The notes under the pieces were generated by a model that did no database searches, had not been told where the DNA came from, and saw nothing but the letters and a program-made list of their open reading frames with translations. From contig JAPOVC010000022.1 of assembly GCA_026708325.1 (NCBI GenBank), positions 62,001 to 126,000 of the forward strand: a DNA stretch of 64,000 nt, given 5' to 3'. The translations under genes were made by a program, and so were the position numbers. Source of the DNA: Anaerolineaceae bacterium (GTDB lineage: Bacteria > Chloroflexota > Anaerolineae > Aggregatilineales > Phototrophicaceae). This document shows, in pieces, positions 6,988 through 16,185 of the stretch. How positions within the stretch are numbered: position 1 is the first letter of the stretch; every line of letters starts with the position of its first letter.

Positions 6988-9522
6988 CAACACGCGCCCA
7001 AGCCAGCGCCGCAGAATCCGGTAACGCGCCCGCCCCCAGGAGACGTCAGCTTCGTTGCTGTCCGCATCGTCCTGACTGGCCGGGCCGTAGCGGGCCCGCA
7101 TGTAGAGGGAAGTAATGGCCGTTACCGGCGCTTCAGCGACCGGCAGGTCTTCAACAATACGGCGGCGACGTTCCGCCGGCGTCTGGGCCGGGTCCATTCG
7201 AATGCCGATCAACCGGGTATAACGTTCCAGTCGCGCCCACGCCCTGGCGATCGGGTTCATTCGGCGCAGCCCGCGCCACTCCCACCACCACCACAGGAAC
7301 AACAGGAGGAGGAGCAGGAGTAGCAGGATCGTGGCGGCAAGCAGGCCGTTTGGCAGGGGCGGGACGCTGGACGGCGCTTCCGGTGGATCGCTCTGCGGCG
7401 GATCCAGCGGCGATTCCAGGGGCGGCGCCGACTGCGGCGGGACGGAAGGCAGGTCGAGGGTCGGCGTTGGCGTGGCGCTGGGCGAAGGCGTAATTGTTGG
7501 CGACGGCGTGGACGTGGGCGTGGGGGTCAGCGTGGGAGTCGGGGTAGCGTCAGGCCTCTCCGGCAATTCCTCCCTTTCAGGTTCCGGTGGAGGGAATTCC
7601 TGTCGCTCGTCAGGTGTCGGCGTGGCCGTCGCTGTCGGCGTGGCCGTCGCTGTAGCTGTTGGAAAAAAACTTTCGGCAGCAACGAGCGACTGTTCCGGGT
7701 CCTCGCGAATCAGGGGCGCCTGGGCGGAGGTCGGCTCAAACTCGACCCAGCCATAGCCCGGAAAATAAACTTCTACCCAGGAGTGCGCGTCACGCTCCAG
7801 CACTTCGTATTGCGACCCGGCGGCATCCCAGCGTCCCTGCGCGAAGCCGGTGGCCAGGCGGGCAGGGACCCCCAGCGAACGCAACATGACGATCATGGCC
7901 GAGGCATAGTAGTTGCAATAGCCTTCCCCGATATCGAACAGCAGCCAGTCGACGGGGTCCTGCCCTTCCGGCGGGGGTGGGATGAGTTCGTTGTATCGAA
8001 TGTTCTGCCGCAGCCAGGATTCCAGCGCCACGGCCTGGTCGTAGGGAGTCTCGGCGCCGGCAGAGTTGACAATGTTGCGGGCCAGTTCGCGGGTGCGCGG
8101 CGTCACGGAGGGCGACACGTAAAAGTACAGGCTGCGTACCCAGTCGGGCCAGTCGCGACCGGCCGGGCGCAATTGGTCAGCGCCGGCTGTATTCAGCAGG
8201 CTGGTAACCGTGTAACTGTCTCCACTGTTCAACACACGCAGGGGACGAATCACCGAAACGTTGATAGACCGAATTTGCTGGTCGCGTGCCGGCGGTTCCA
8301 GAAATCGCCCGTCGGGTCCGATGTAGCGGATGTCGCTGCGCGTGGGCAGGTTGACGGCGGCAACCTGCGGCGCGGCGTAAACCAGGCGCGAAGCGCGCAG
8401 GGCCATGGTGAATGTCTGATCGACGGCCACCCGCGTCTCATCCACGGCATTGACCGGCGGCAATTCCAGGGGTGCCTGCGGGTCTGTGAGACGCGTATCG
8501 GCCGCGGGCAGCCAGCGACCGTTCTCGTAAATGTCGTACACCCGGGATCGCCAGTAATAGCGATGCTCCGGAGACGCAGCCACCTGCATGACCACCTCGT
8601 CCCCCAACCGGACCGCACCCCCCAATTGCAGCGAGTCTCCCCCGTAGTAGTCCGCCGTTGCCGGGCCGGGTAGATCGCCCGAGGAAAAGAGGCGGTCGAG
8701 CAGGTTGGCTGCCTCCGTAAGGGGCTCCCCGGCCAGCAATTCTTCCAGTTCGTCCAGGCGTTGCTGGAGATTCGTCGCCGGCAACAACCAGGCCAGCAGA
8801 AGCGCAAGCAGCGCCAGCAGGCCCCCAAGTTGATAGAATTGACGTCTCAGGTTGCGGGGGACCCTTACGCGATTGACATACCACTGCCACTCCCGCCCTT
8901 CCAGACTCGAGCGAATGACGAGCAACAGGGACAAAAACAGGAAAGCGCCAAGATATGGGTCCAGATTGGCGGCACCCTGGTAGGAGAAGGCGTTGGCGAG
9001 CAATGCCAGCCCAACGGGCAACACGGCGCGCAGCACCTGGTTGACGCGGTACACGTGCCAGACCGCGTTGTAGGTCAACAGCCAGATCACTGCCGCCAGC
9101 AGCAGATTCAGGATCACCGCGTCCTGGCTGAAACTGCCGGCCAGCGCCGCGTTGACCCACAACACGACCTTTTGCAGGAGGCTGGCAATGCCCTGGAACA
9201 GGTCACCCGGTTCATTGGCTGCCACAAGCAACAGGGCGCTACTGAAGCCGTAGAGCCAGCTGAGCAGCAGGGCGAACAGTTCGCTGTGTCGGCTGAGTGC
9301 CAGCCACAAACTGAAAAGCAGCGACAACAGGAGGACAGGGACGGCCGTGTTCATCGAGATTGGCCAACCCGCAGCACGCAATGAAAACAGTGGCGTCAAA
9401 AGCAGGAGTGTCAGAACCAGCAGTGTGGCGGGCTCTGCAGCGGCCAGCATCCGGCGCATGGCATGGCTTCGTTGCCGCAGCCACGAAGGCGCGGAAGTCG
9501 ACTGACCCGGACCGGCGCTCAC
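6967..9522 (-). CDS. Transglutaminase-like membrane protein (TgpA/DUF3488-DUF4129 type)
   Basis: An 851-residue membrane protein. About residues 25-230 hold a bundle of hydrophobic helices (DUF3488-like). An outer domain leads to a transglutaminase/protease core with Cys536 (EGYCNYYAS) and His580 (RDAHSWVEV). A Thr/Pro-rich linker spans about 621-725, then one more membrane helix at about 726-748, then a cytoplasmic DUF4129-like tail. Such proteins are thought to act on peptides or proteins outside the membrane; the substrate is unknown. The start is GTG with GGAG upstream. Homologues often sit beside MoxR ATPase genes; none is visible here. Confidence 0.85.
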   Translation of the reverse strand: MSAGPGQSTSAPSWLRQRSHAMRRMLAAAEPATLLVLTLLLLTPLFSLRAAGWPISMNTAVPVLLLSLLFSLWLALSRHSELFALLLSWLYGFSSALLLVAANEPGDLFQGIASLLQKVVLWVNAALAGSFSQDAVILNLLLAAVIWLLTYNAVWHVYRVNQVLRAVLPVGLALLANAFSYQGAANLDPYLGAFLFLSLLLVIRSSLEGREWQWYVNRVRVPRNLRRQFYQLGGLLALLALLLAWLLPATNLQQRLDELEELLAGEPLTEAANLLDRLFSSGDLPGPATADYYGGDSLQLGGAVRLGDEVVMQVAASPEHRYYWRSRVYDIYENGRWLPAADTRLTDPQAPLELPPVNAVDETRVAVDQTFTMALRASRLVYAAPQVAAVNLPTRSDIRYIGPDGRFLEPPARDQQIRSINVSVIRPLRVLNSGDSYTVTSLLNTAGADQLRPAGRDWPDWVRSLYFYVSPSVTPRTRELARNIVNSAGAETPYDQAVALESWLRQNIRYNELIPPPPEGQDPVDWLLFDIGEGYCNYYASAMIVMLRSLGVPARLATGFAQGRWDAAGSQYEVLERDAHSWVEVYFPGYGWVEFEPTSAQAPLIREDPEQSLVAAESFFPTATATATPTATATPTPDERQEFPPPEPEREELPERPDATPTPTLTPTPTSTPSPTITPSPSATPTPTLDLPSVPPQSAPPLESPLDPPQSDPPEAPSSVPPLPNGLLAATILLLLLLLLLFLWWWWEWRGLRRMNPIARAWARLERYTRLIGIRMDPAQTPAERRRRIVEDLPVAEAPVTAITSLYMRARYGPASQDDADSNEADVSWGRARYRILRRWLGRVLLPWRRR
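7455..7662 (-). repeat. Low-complexity Thr/Pro-coding repeat tract
   Basis: Imperfect short repeats based on ACNCCN codons encode (Thr-Pro)n and (Thr-Ala)n stretches in the transglutaminase-like protein. The opposite strand consequently reads as Val/Gly repeats, which is an artefact. Such tracts are common surface spacers in Chloroflexota and are expected to vary in length between strains. Confidence 0.75.
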
Positions 9523-9551
9523 GTCAGGTTTGCTCCAGGTGAAGATGTGAT

Positions 9552-9580
9552 ATTGTAATTGTCGGCAGAATTGGCAACAA
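9552..9580 (-). promoter_or_regulatory. Promoter of the transglutaminase-like gene
   Basis: On the minus strand, TTGTTG (plus-strand 9575-9580) and TACAAT (9552-9557) are spaced by 17 bases, about 30 bases upstream of the GTG start. The spacing is ideal and the -10 matches at five of six positions. Confidence 0.5.
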
Positions 9581-9593
9581 GCGCGGGCGCGGG

Positions 9594-9620
9594 TTGTTAA
9601 CCGTCTGCCAGGATTACATT
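9594..9620 (+). promoter_or_regulatory. Possible promoter of the S41 peptidase gene
   Basis: TTGTTA at 9594-9599 and TACATT at 9615-9620 are separated by 15 bases, shorter than ideal. It lies about 70 bases upstream of the GTG start in the divergent intergenic region. Confidence 0.3.
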
Positions 9621-9691
9621 AAGGCATTGGCAAGCATTTGTGGGAACAGTTGTATGGTCTGTTGCTTCGATCGGAACAAAGGAGTGGCACC

Positions 9692-12064
9692 GTGGTCAAA
9701 CTAGCGTTTGTCGCCAGCCTGCTGCTGGCCATGACAGTTGGAGTCAGCGCCCAGACAGAACTGACGCCGGCACAAATCGTCAATGACGAGGGCGGCCCGC
9801 GCGTATTGACGGGCGAAATGGTCTACACCAATCCCTACCTTACCGACGGCGTCGCCGAGCCTCTCATCATCCTGGAGGACCAGGCCGGCTTTGTTGATCG
9901 TGACCGGGACTTCATTTTTTCCCCCGAGTCGCAAGTGCTTGGCCGCCTGACCAGTGACTTCTTCACATCGCCTGTTTCCTGGTCGCTGCAATTGCCATTT
10001 GAACCCCGTGGCAACCTGCGCGACGTGGATAACGACGGCGAGGAAGACACCGGCGTCCAGATTTTTGCCGTCGCCTACTGGTCCAACACCTGGGGCCCGC
10101 CCGAGCTGGAGGAACGCGACCTCTACGGCGGTGGCTGGTCCAACGCCTACGCCTCGACGGACACCAGCCATCGCTCTGAAACCCTGAATGAAATCATCGG
10201 CGGCAAGTTGCTGGTGTTCGCTCCTGATGACGAACAGGGTTTTCCATCCGGCTTTGGCGAGGACGGCCTCCTGTTCACAGACGATGATCCGGCCGTGAGC
10301 CTCCCCGCCGGTTACACCCTGGTTATTCTCGATGAGGACCCCTTTGTTTTTGACCGCTCGGCGGAGCCGGTCGTCAATCTCATCGAGGGCGAGGCCTCCG
10401 AAGTCGACGACTTCTCGGAGCTTTCCTACACAGAAGCCTTCGACGCGATGCTGGACAAATTCCGTCTGGAATACGCCTTCACCGAGTACAAGGGCATCGA
10501 CTGGGACGCCAAAGGCGAGAAGTATCGGCCGCTGTTTGAAGAGGCCGAGGCTGCCGAAGATTCCGCTGCCTATGAACTGGCCCTGCGCGACTTTGCCTGG
10601 TCGATACCTGACGCTCACGTAGGCGTGAGCTTTGGCCCGACCATGTATCGCGCCTTCCGTGAGGCCATCGCCGGCGGCATCGGCATCGCCATCCGCGACC
10701 TGGATGACGGCCGCGTCGTGGTCAACTTTTTGCTTGAGGGCAGCCCGGCAGCTGAAGCCGGTATCGAAAATGGCGCCGAGATTCTCGAGATCAACGGCGC
10801 ACCGGTTCAGGACCACGTTCGGGAGACTCTGGCATGGTCCTCGCCATTCAGCCTGGAGGAGCAGAAGCGACTGCAGCAATTGCGCTATGCCACACGCTTC
10901 CCGGCCGACAGCGAGGTGGAAGTCAGCTGGATCAATCCCGGCGCTGAAGAGGCGTCCAGCGCGACCTTGTCAGTCAGCGATGAACGCGACAGCTTCGACT
11001 TTTCCTCGTTCTTCGCCAGTCGCGGCCGACACGACCTGCCGCTGGATTTCGAGGAAATCGAGGGGACGGAATACACACTGGTCAACATTCACTCCTTCAG
11101 TGACAACGAGCGCCTGACGATTGACCTCTGGGAACGGATGATCGAGGAACTCAACTACTACTCCGTTCCCGGTCTGATCATCGACATGCGCAGCAACGGA
11201 GGCGGCAGCGGCTGGCTGGCCGACCAGATGGCGGCCTACTTTTTCGACGATGCACACGTGTTGGGAAACAGTGGCTACTACGACGAGGACACCGGGGACT
11301 TCTACTTTGACCCGGACACCGAGGACCAGTTCGTCCTTCCGCCAGAGAGCCTGCGCTATCAGGGCGAGGTGGCCGTGCTGGTATTTTCCAGTTGCTACAG
11401 TGCCTGCGAGTTCTTTTCCCTGAACATGACGATCGACGACCGGGCGGCCATCGTGGGCCATACCTCCACGGCGGGTGCGGGCGGCAGCGTCGAGACCTTC
11501 TACATGCCGGATGACATGGATGTTACCTTGACGATTGGACGCTCGGTCAATGCCGACCATGAAATCCATCTGGAAGGCATTGGCGTTGTGCCGACGGTTC
11601 GCGTACCGGTCACCGGAGAAACCCTGTTAAGTGAGGACGATCCTGTGCTCGATGCGGCCATCGCCTGGCTGGACGACGCGCTTGAGATCGTGCCGGAGGA
11701 CCGCGGCAATGTCGCCGTTGGCGAGGTCGTGACGGACCAGATTGTGGAACGTCAACGCCTGCGCTACAGCCTCACGGTTCCCGCGGGCAGCACGGTCGAC
11801 ATTCTGCTTGGCAGCGAGGAAGGCGATCTCGACACCTTGCTGAACCTCTACGATGCAAGCGGTGAAGAACTTCTTGACAGCAACGACGATATCGCCATGC
11901 CGGGATCGAGTTCGGCCCTCTACGCCATCAGCGCGGACGAGACGGACCTGGAGCTGACCGTTGAAGTCACCACCTATAACGACGCTTCCGAGGGCGAATT
12001 CATCCTCGAAATCGTGGACCTGACGGCGGTGGAAGAAGAAGAGGAAGAGGCTGTAGAAGTCTGA
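9692..12064 (+). CDS. Secreted S41 family peptidase with PDZ and PPC domains
   Basis: A 790-residue exported protein. It has a signal peptide (LAFVASLLLAMTVGVSAQ), an N-terminal region of unknown type, an S41 helical segment near 250-320, and a PDZ domain at about 325-385. The S41 core follows, with the likely nucleophile Ser in SCYSACEFF near residue 569. A bacterial pre-peptidase C-terminal (PPC) beta-sandwich ends in a Glu-rich tail. The FGKG lysine of CtpA-type enzymes is missing (STAGAGG instead), so the catalytic set is nearer the tricorn-like S41 branch. GTG at 9692 is chosen because AAAGGAG lies seven bases before it and the signal peptide starts there. Confidence 0.85.
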   Translation: MVKLAFVASLLLAMTVGVSAQTELTPAQIVNDEGGPRVLTGEMVYTNPYLTDGVAEPLIILEDQAGFVDRDRDFIFSPESQVLGRLTSDFFTSPVSWSLQLPFEPRGNLRDVDNDGEEDTGVQIFAVAYWSNTWGPPELEERDLYGGGWSNAYASTDTSHRSETLNEIIGGKLLVFAPDDEQGFPSGFGEDGLLFTDDDPAVSLPAGYTLVILDEDPFVFDRSAEPVVNLIEGEASEVDDFSELSYTEAFDAMLDKFRLEYAFTEYKGIDWDAKGEKYRPLFEEAEAAEDSAAYELALRDFAWSIPDAHVGVSFGPTMYRAFREAIAGGIGIAIRDLDDGRVVVNFLLEGSPAAEAGIENGAEILEINGAPVQDHVRETLAWSSPFSLEEQKRLQQLRYATRFPADSEVEVSWINPGAEEASSATLSVSDERDSFDFSSFFASRGRHDLPLDFEEIEGTEYTLVNIHSFSDNERLTIDLWERMIEELNYYSVPGLIIDMRSNGGGSGWLADQMAAYFFDDAHVLGNSGYYDEDTGDFYFDPDTEDQFVLPPESLRYQGEVAVLVFSSCYSACEFFSLNMTIDDRAAIVGHTSTAGAGGSVETFYMPDDMDVTLTIGRSVNADHEIHLEGIGVVPTVRVPVTGETLLSEDDPVLDAAIAWLDDALEIVPEDRGNVAVGEVVTDQIVERQRLRYSLTVPAGSTVDILLGSEEGDLDTLLNLYDASGEELLDSNDDIAMPGSSSALYAISADETDLELTVEVTTYNDASEGEFILEIVDLTAVEEEEEEAVEV

Positions 12065-12109
12065 CAGCCCGGGTGGAGAGCGGTCCAACAGGGCCGCTCT
12101 CCCCTGTCA
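12062..12109. terminator. Inverted repeat between convergent genes, probable bidirectional terminator
   Basis: A 9-bp stem (12075-12083 with 12094-12102) sits inside an outer 6-bp match (12062-12067 with 12104-12109). The structure spans the stop codons of the S41 peptidase and the GT39-like gene. There is no strong T-run on either side, so it may end transcripts inefficiently or protect both 3' ends. Confidence 0.5.
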
Positions 12110-13909
12110 GATTCGGTAACTTCGAACCCTGACCGCCAAAACGCGTCTTTCCCCGTGTGGGCCGAGACCCTGAGCCGCCACCGGCTCAAGCGTTTCCCAA
12201 TGGTAAAGTTTCATGTAAACGTCAAAGTGGTTGGAATGACTGGGCCAGGGCAGGGTCAATTCACGCGTCTCGACGTAAAGTTTTCCGGTTTGCCAGCGAC
12301 TCGTCTCGCCCGGGGCATCGGGAGGCCAGAAAGGCATGGGTGCAGTGTTGATTTCGTCGAGCACTTGCCCCCGTCGCTGCAGCCAGGTGTGCAGACTGTA
12401 ATCAAGCGGGGGCGTCTCATCCACCGACCACCAGAGACGAAACTGAAATGTCTCCCCTTCATGCAGTAGCGGACGCTCACCGGCGGACCATGTATCCGGC
12501 AACAGTTCGGCCCCGTGAAATCGCATTCCGTTGGCGTAGGGGATACCTGCCGGGTCGGGCGGCGCCTCGTACAGCCGAAACAGGCAACCATAGGGGCCGA
12601 CAAATGGCCCGGGAATCCGCTCCTCTTCCAGGTGCCTGCGCAATTCCGGTGTCTGACGATCGGGATTCAATACCCAGATGCGCGGCTGGCCACCCGGCTC
12701 TCTGATGAATTCCAGACTGTTGGGCAGCCAGGCGCGTCCGTGATAGATCCATTCCTCGGCTGCGCCACAGCTGTCCTCGATCCCTGGAGTGACCAGCAAC
12801 TCATCGCCCCACCGCATGTGGTCGCGCAACCAGCGGAAGTTGTCCTCCAGTGGCGATAGCCGGTCAAAAATCTGGTAGGGGCTTTCATCCGGCACCGCTG
12901 CAAACAGGACCGCCACGAGCAGTATCGAAGCCAAGTTCGTTCCCCTGCGCGGCAGCCACGAGAGCCCCAGGGCGATCAACAGGGCAATGCCAGGCATAAT
13001 CCACCAGGCGTACCGCCCGTGAAAGAGACCCAGAACGGGATTTAACAGATACATCAACAGCGGCATGCCCAGCGCGTGGATGGCCAGGGCCAGCATCAAC
13101 GGCTTCCCGGGTCTGTCCCGCCGCAGGATCAGCCAAAGAGCGGCAGCAGCCAGGGTTGCGGTAATCGGCCAGGCGCTGCCGAAAAAGTCGATGTACAGTT
13201 CGATAATGGCCGGGAGGACAGGGGGCAGGTCGATAACGCTCGTGTTGTCAACTCGCCTGACAAGCAGTTCCGAAATTCGAAGCAATTCGGGCAACACCAG
13301 CAGGGCGGTCAGCAGTCCCGGCAGCAGCAAGCTCCGCAGCCGGGGACGGTAGACGACCAGGCCAAAAATGCCCGTCAACAGGATGACCATTCCGCCCGTA
13401 TAGGAAAGCCAGAACAGTGCGGCCATCGTCAGGGTCAGGGGCAGGCCGCGACGCCAGTCGGGCCGCTCGAAATAGCGAACAGCCATCCAGAACGCAAGCA
13501 TGGCCAGGGGCAACTGCAAGGCATAGCCGCGCACTTCCGTGCTGAGCTGAATCGCCATACCGAGACCGGACCAGACCAGCAGGGCAATCAGACCCGCGCG
13601 CCAGCCGCGCCAGTGCTGCAACAGTTTGAAGGCAACCGCCGCCCCTGGCAGGAATGCCAGCGCGGAAAGGGCGCGCAAGGCCAGTGGCTGGATCCCTGCC
13701 AGCTGACTCCAGGCGCCAAGGGTCAGGAAGTACAAGGGCGGCCAGTCGTAAGGCGTCCGGCGAAAAATGTCCCCGAAGCTGCCGAAAGTCTGCCAGATGG
13801 ACCACACTTCGTCCCTGTTCATGGTGAGGTCGTCGAGGCGCAACAGGCGGCTGGCCGCGACCAGCAGCAGCGCCAGCGCCAGCAGTGGCAGGGGAGCGCT
13901 GCGCTTCAA
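12107..13909 (-). CDS. GT39-like membrane glycosyltransferase
   Basis: A 600-residue polytopic protein of the GT39/ArnT-like class, which moves a sugar from a lipid phosphate carrier to an acceptor outside the membrane. The first outer loop has the acidic NRDEVWS motif and then DWPPLYFL. About ten hydrophobic helices fill residues 8-365. The last 230 residues form a soluble outer domain, related in layout to the tail of the GT39-like protein at 56-59 kb. The start is TTG: AAGGA lies seven bases upstream and no ATG occurs for about 30 codons. The acceptor is unknown. Confidence 0.75.
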   Translation of the reverse strand: MKRSAPLPLLALALLLVAASRLLRLDDLTMNRDEVWSIWQTFGSFGDIFRRTPYDWPPLYFLTLGAWSQLAGIQPLALRALSALAFLPGAAVAFKLLQHWRGWRAGLIALLVWSGLGMAIQLSTEVRGYALQLPLAMLAFWMAVRYFERPDWRRGLPLTLTMAALFWLSYTGGMVILLTGIFGLVVYRPRLRSLLLPGLLTALLVLPELLRISELLVRRVDNTSVIDLPPVLPAIIELYIDFFGSAWPITATLAAAALWLILRRDRPGKPLMLALAIHALGMPLLMYLLNPVLGLFHGRYAWWIMPGIALLIALGLSWLPRRGTNLASILLVAVLFAAVPDESPYQIFDRLSPLEDNFRWLRDHMRWGDELLVTPGIEDSCGAAEEWIYHGRAWLPNSLEFIREPGGQPRIWVLNPDRQTPELRRHLEEERIPGPFVGPYGCLFRLYEAPPDPAGIPYANGMRFHGAELLPDTWSAGERPLLHEGETFQFRLWWSVDETPPLDYSLHTWLQRRGQVLDEINTAPMPFWPPDAPGETSRWQTGKLYVETRELTLPWPSHSNHFDVYMKLYHWETLEPVAAQGLGPHGERRVLAVRVRSYRI

Positions 13910-13995
13910 TTAGAAATCCTTCGGGACAGGCGGAAATGTACCTGAAGTCACGGATGCAAACACCACATTGGACAGACTTCCATTAGGAGAAACGA

Positions 13996-14004
13996 AGTAT
14001 AGCA
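13996..14004 (-). promoter_or_regulatory. Extended -10 promoter of the GT39-like gene
   Basis: TGCTATACT on the minus strand, about 87 bases upstream of the TTG start. It is identical to the elements before icd, the Gfo/Idh gene ending at 18140 and the small membrane-protein gene ending at 60973. It is back-to-back with the rnpB promoter. Confidence 0.55.
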
Positions 14005-14028
14005 CTCCGTCCCGAATCCCTGAGCGTG

Positions 14029-14034
14029 TATACT
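14029..14034 (+). promoter_or_regulatory. -10 box of rnpB
   Basis: TATACT lies seven bases before the first base of the P1 helix of RNase P RNA, the expected distance for transcription to start at the mature 5' end. The -35 region (TCCGTC) is weak. Confidence 0.6.
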
Positions 14035-14040
14035 TGGGGC

Positions 14041-14394
14041 GCCAGGCTGACCGGGCGGTCGCCGGCCTTCGGGCCGGAGGAAAGTCCGCACTCCAAAGGG
14101 CGCGGTGCTGGCTAACGGCCAGGCGCGGCAACGCGACGGCAAGTGCAACAGAGAACGGATTGCCCCCGTCCGGGGGTGAGGGTGAAAAGGTGGTGCAAGA
14201 GACCACCGGCGTCGGCAGTGATGTCGGCGGCCAGGCAAACCCCACCGGGAGCAAGACCAGACAGGCGCAGAGGGGTGGCCCGCCCCGCAGGCAGCGCTGG
14301 GTAGGTCGCTTGATCCCGCCAGGTAACTGGCGGGGCAGATAGATGACCGTCGCCCCGCAAGGGGAACAGAATGCGGCTTACAGGTCAGCCTGGC
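14041..14394 (+). ncRNA. rnpB: RNase P RNA, bacterial class A
   Basis: The catalytic RNA that trims 5' leaders from pre-tRNAs. The ends pair as P1: 12 bases at 14041-14052 are perfectly complementary to 14383-14394. The universal core motif GAGGAAAGTCCG lies near 14077, and the downstream core ACAGAATGCGGCTTACA lies at 14366-14382. GC-rich hairpins fill the middle, and the length of about 354 bases fits class A. It is preceded by a good -10 box. A terminator arm lies directly downstream and pairs back into the 3' core. No protein-coding frame is supported across it. Confidence 0.95.
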
Positions 14395-14416
14395 CTCGCA
14401 AGCCGCATTTGTTTTT
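14370..14416 (+). terminator. Intrinsic terminator of rnpB that re-uses its 3' core
   Basis: AATGCGGCTT (14370-14379) pairs perfectly over 10 bases with AAGCCGCATT (14400-14409), followed by TTTGTTTTT. The 5' arm lies inside the mature RNA and includes the conserved GGCTT that forms helix P4. The terminator fold and the active fold therefore exclude each other until the 3' tail is removed. Confidence 0.75.
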
Positions 14417-14427
14417 CACGAATGGGT

Positions 14428-14973
14428 TCAGCTGACCGCGGCCAGCCTTTGCAGGTGCTGCTTGCGGAACTTCGCCACCTTGGGCGCGATGACCACGCGA
14501 CAATAGCCCTGGTTGGGGTTGTTGAGCCAGTAATTCTGGTGATAGTCCTCGCCCGGCCAGAAGCGCTCCAGCGGCTCGACCTCGGTGACAATCGGGTTCT
14601 TCCAGAGGCCGGCATCGCTGATCTCTGCGATCACTTCCCTGGCGATCTGCGCCTGCTCCTCGGAATGTGTGTAAATGCCCGAGCGATACTGGGTGCCCAC
14701 ATCGGCGCCCTGGCGATTCAGGGTCGTGGGGTCATGAATCGTGAAAAAGACGTCCAGCAGGTCCCGAAAGCTGATGACATCTGCATCGTAGCTGAGCTGT
14801 ACGACCTCGTTGTGGCCGGTGTTGCCACTGCAGACGGAGCGATAATCCGGAAAGGCGACGTGGCCACCGGTATAGCCGGATACCACCTCGCTGACCCCGT
14901 CAAGTTGCTGGTAGACCGCTTCCAGGCACCAGAAGCACCCGCCGCCCAGGGTCGCCTGCTCTATTCTCGCCAT
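14428..14973 (-). CDS. msrA: Peptide methionine-S-sulfoxide reductase
   Basis: MsrA repairs the S form of oxidised methionine. The 181-residue protein has the active-site motif GGGCFWCLEA close to the N-terminus, GYTGG, the substrate-pocket motif YRSGIYTH, and WPGEDYHQNYW. A Cys in QGYCRVV near the C-terminus could resolve the sulfenic acid. The ATG at 14973 follows AGGAAAGG at good spacing; a start seven codons earlier is less likely. No msrB gene is nearby. Confidence 0.93.
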   Translation of the reverse strand: MARIEQATLGGGCFWCLEAVYQQLDGVSEVVSGYTGGHVAFPDYRSVCSGNTGHNEVVQLSYDADVISFRDLLDVFFTIHDPTTLNRQGADVGTQYRSGIYTHSEEQAQIAREVIAEISDAGLWKNPIVTEVEPLERFWPGEDYHQNYWLNNPNQGYCRVVIAPKVAKFRKQHLQRLAAVS

Positions 14974-15020
14974 GATGCATCCTTTCCTCGTCAACCTGCG
15001 TTAAGCGTACAGCAGATTCC

Positions 15021-16172
15021 TTACAATTTCATGACCCCGGACCGGTCATGCACGACACGACCCCCGACCAGGGTCAACTGCACCCGGGCATCATCGTCCA
15101 GCAGGATGATGTCAGCGTCTGCGCCGACCTGCAGGGTCCCCTTGCGCCCCGCCAGGCCCATGGCGGCTGCCGGCACGCCTGACGCCATGGGCAGGGCCTG
15201 GGGCAACGTCAGGTCAGCGTAACGCATGACGCGCCGCAGGACCTCGTCCAGGGTGACCGTGCTGCCGGCAAGTGCGCCTTCCAGCGTGCGCGCCTCACCC
15301 TCGCGAACGGTCACGGCCTGGCCGCCGAGTTCGAAGTCGCCATCGCCCAGACCCGTGGCGCGCATCGCGTCACTGATGAGAATGACCTTGTCGCGTCCCT
15401 TCGCGCGCAACAGCAGACGCAGGACAGCGGGATGCACATGCAACCCGTCGCCGATGAGTTGCGCAAGGATTCGCCTTTCATCCAGCACGGCGCCGAGGGT
15501 GCCCGGTTGACGATGGTGCAATCCGGCCATGCCATTGAAGGTATGGGTCGCCTGGCGCAAGCCGCAATCGACCGCCTTCAGCACGGTTTCGTAGTCCGCG
15601 CCGCTGTGTCCAATGGCGAACTCAATACCCACGCGCCTGCCGGCTGCAATCAGGCGGTCGGCTCCGGGCAACTCGGGTGCAACAGTGATGAGCCGCACGA
15701 TTCCACCCTGCAACCAGGCGTCATACTCTTCAGGGTCCGGCGGGCGCAGGGCTTCGGACGCCTGGGCGCCGCGATATCGCTGGCACAGGTACGGGCCTTC
15801 GACGTGGGCGCCAAGATGCTGCGCGCCTTCCTGCGGCTGCGGGCAGGACGCCACGTTGGCAATCGCCGCGTCGATCGCTTCCCGCGACGCGCTCATGGTA
15901 GTCGGAAGCCAACTGGTGACGCCATGCCGCGCAAGGTAACGCGCCACCCTTCCCAGCGCCGACGCTGTGGCGTCCATGACGTCGTAACCCAGTGCACCGT
16001 GAATGTGTATGTCGATCAGGCCAGGCGCGATCCACAGGCCCTGCGCATCAAGGACCACCCTGCCTCCACCGCCCGGGATTTCCAGCGCCTGGATGCGTCC
16101 CTTTGCAACGACCAGATCATGCCCCTCCAGCACGCCCCCAGGCGTCAGGATGCGGCCGTTGCGAATGCGCAC
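15021..16172 (-). CDS. nagA: N-acetylglucosamine-6-phosphate deacetylase
   Basis: NagA removes acetate from GlcNAc-6-phosphate, which feeds amino sugars from cell-wall turnover or chitin into glycolysis. The 383-residue amidohydrolase has the HIHG metal motif at about residue 57, HVEGPYL (metal Glu), GHSGADYE, the ATHTFNGM substrate loop and the catalytic Asp in LISDAMRATG. The family C-terminus GADADIILLD is present. The start is GTG with GGGAG upstream. It follows the aldo/keto reductase by 13 bases, so it probably belongs to the same transcript as the genes from 18140 down. Confidence 0.93.
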   Translation of the reverse strand: MRIRNGRILTPGGVLEGHDLVVAKGRIQALEIPGGGGRVVLDAQGLWIAPGLIDIHIHGALGYDVMDATASALGRVARYLARHGVTSWLPTTMSASREAIDAAIANVASCPQPQEGAQHLGAHVEGPYLCQRYRGAQASEALRPPDPEEYDAWLQGGIVRLITVAPELPGADRLIAAGRRVGIEFAIGHSGADYETVLKAVDCGLRQATHTFNGMAGLHHRQPGTLGAVLDERRILAQLIGDGLHVHPAVLRLLLRAKGRDKVILISDAMRATGLGDGDFELGGQAVTVREGEARTLEGALAGSTVTLDEVLRRVMRYADLTLPQALPMASGVPAAAMGLAGRKGTLQVGADADIILLDDDARVQLTLVGGRVVHDRSGVMKL

Positions 16173-16185
16173 GAGGTGACTCCCT

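Noticed and set aside
7455..7662. CRISPR-like or minisatellite array
   Set aside because: The repeats are short, imperfect and in frame; there are no spacers and no cas genes.
7331..7756. Val/Gly-repeat protein on the plus strand
   Set aside because: It is the reverse reading of the Thr/Pro-coding repeat in the transglutaminase-like gene.
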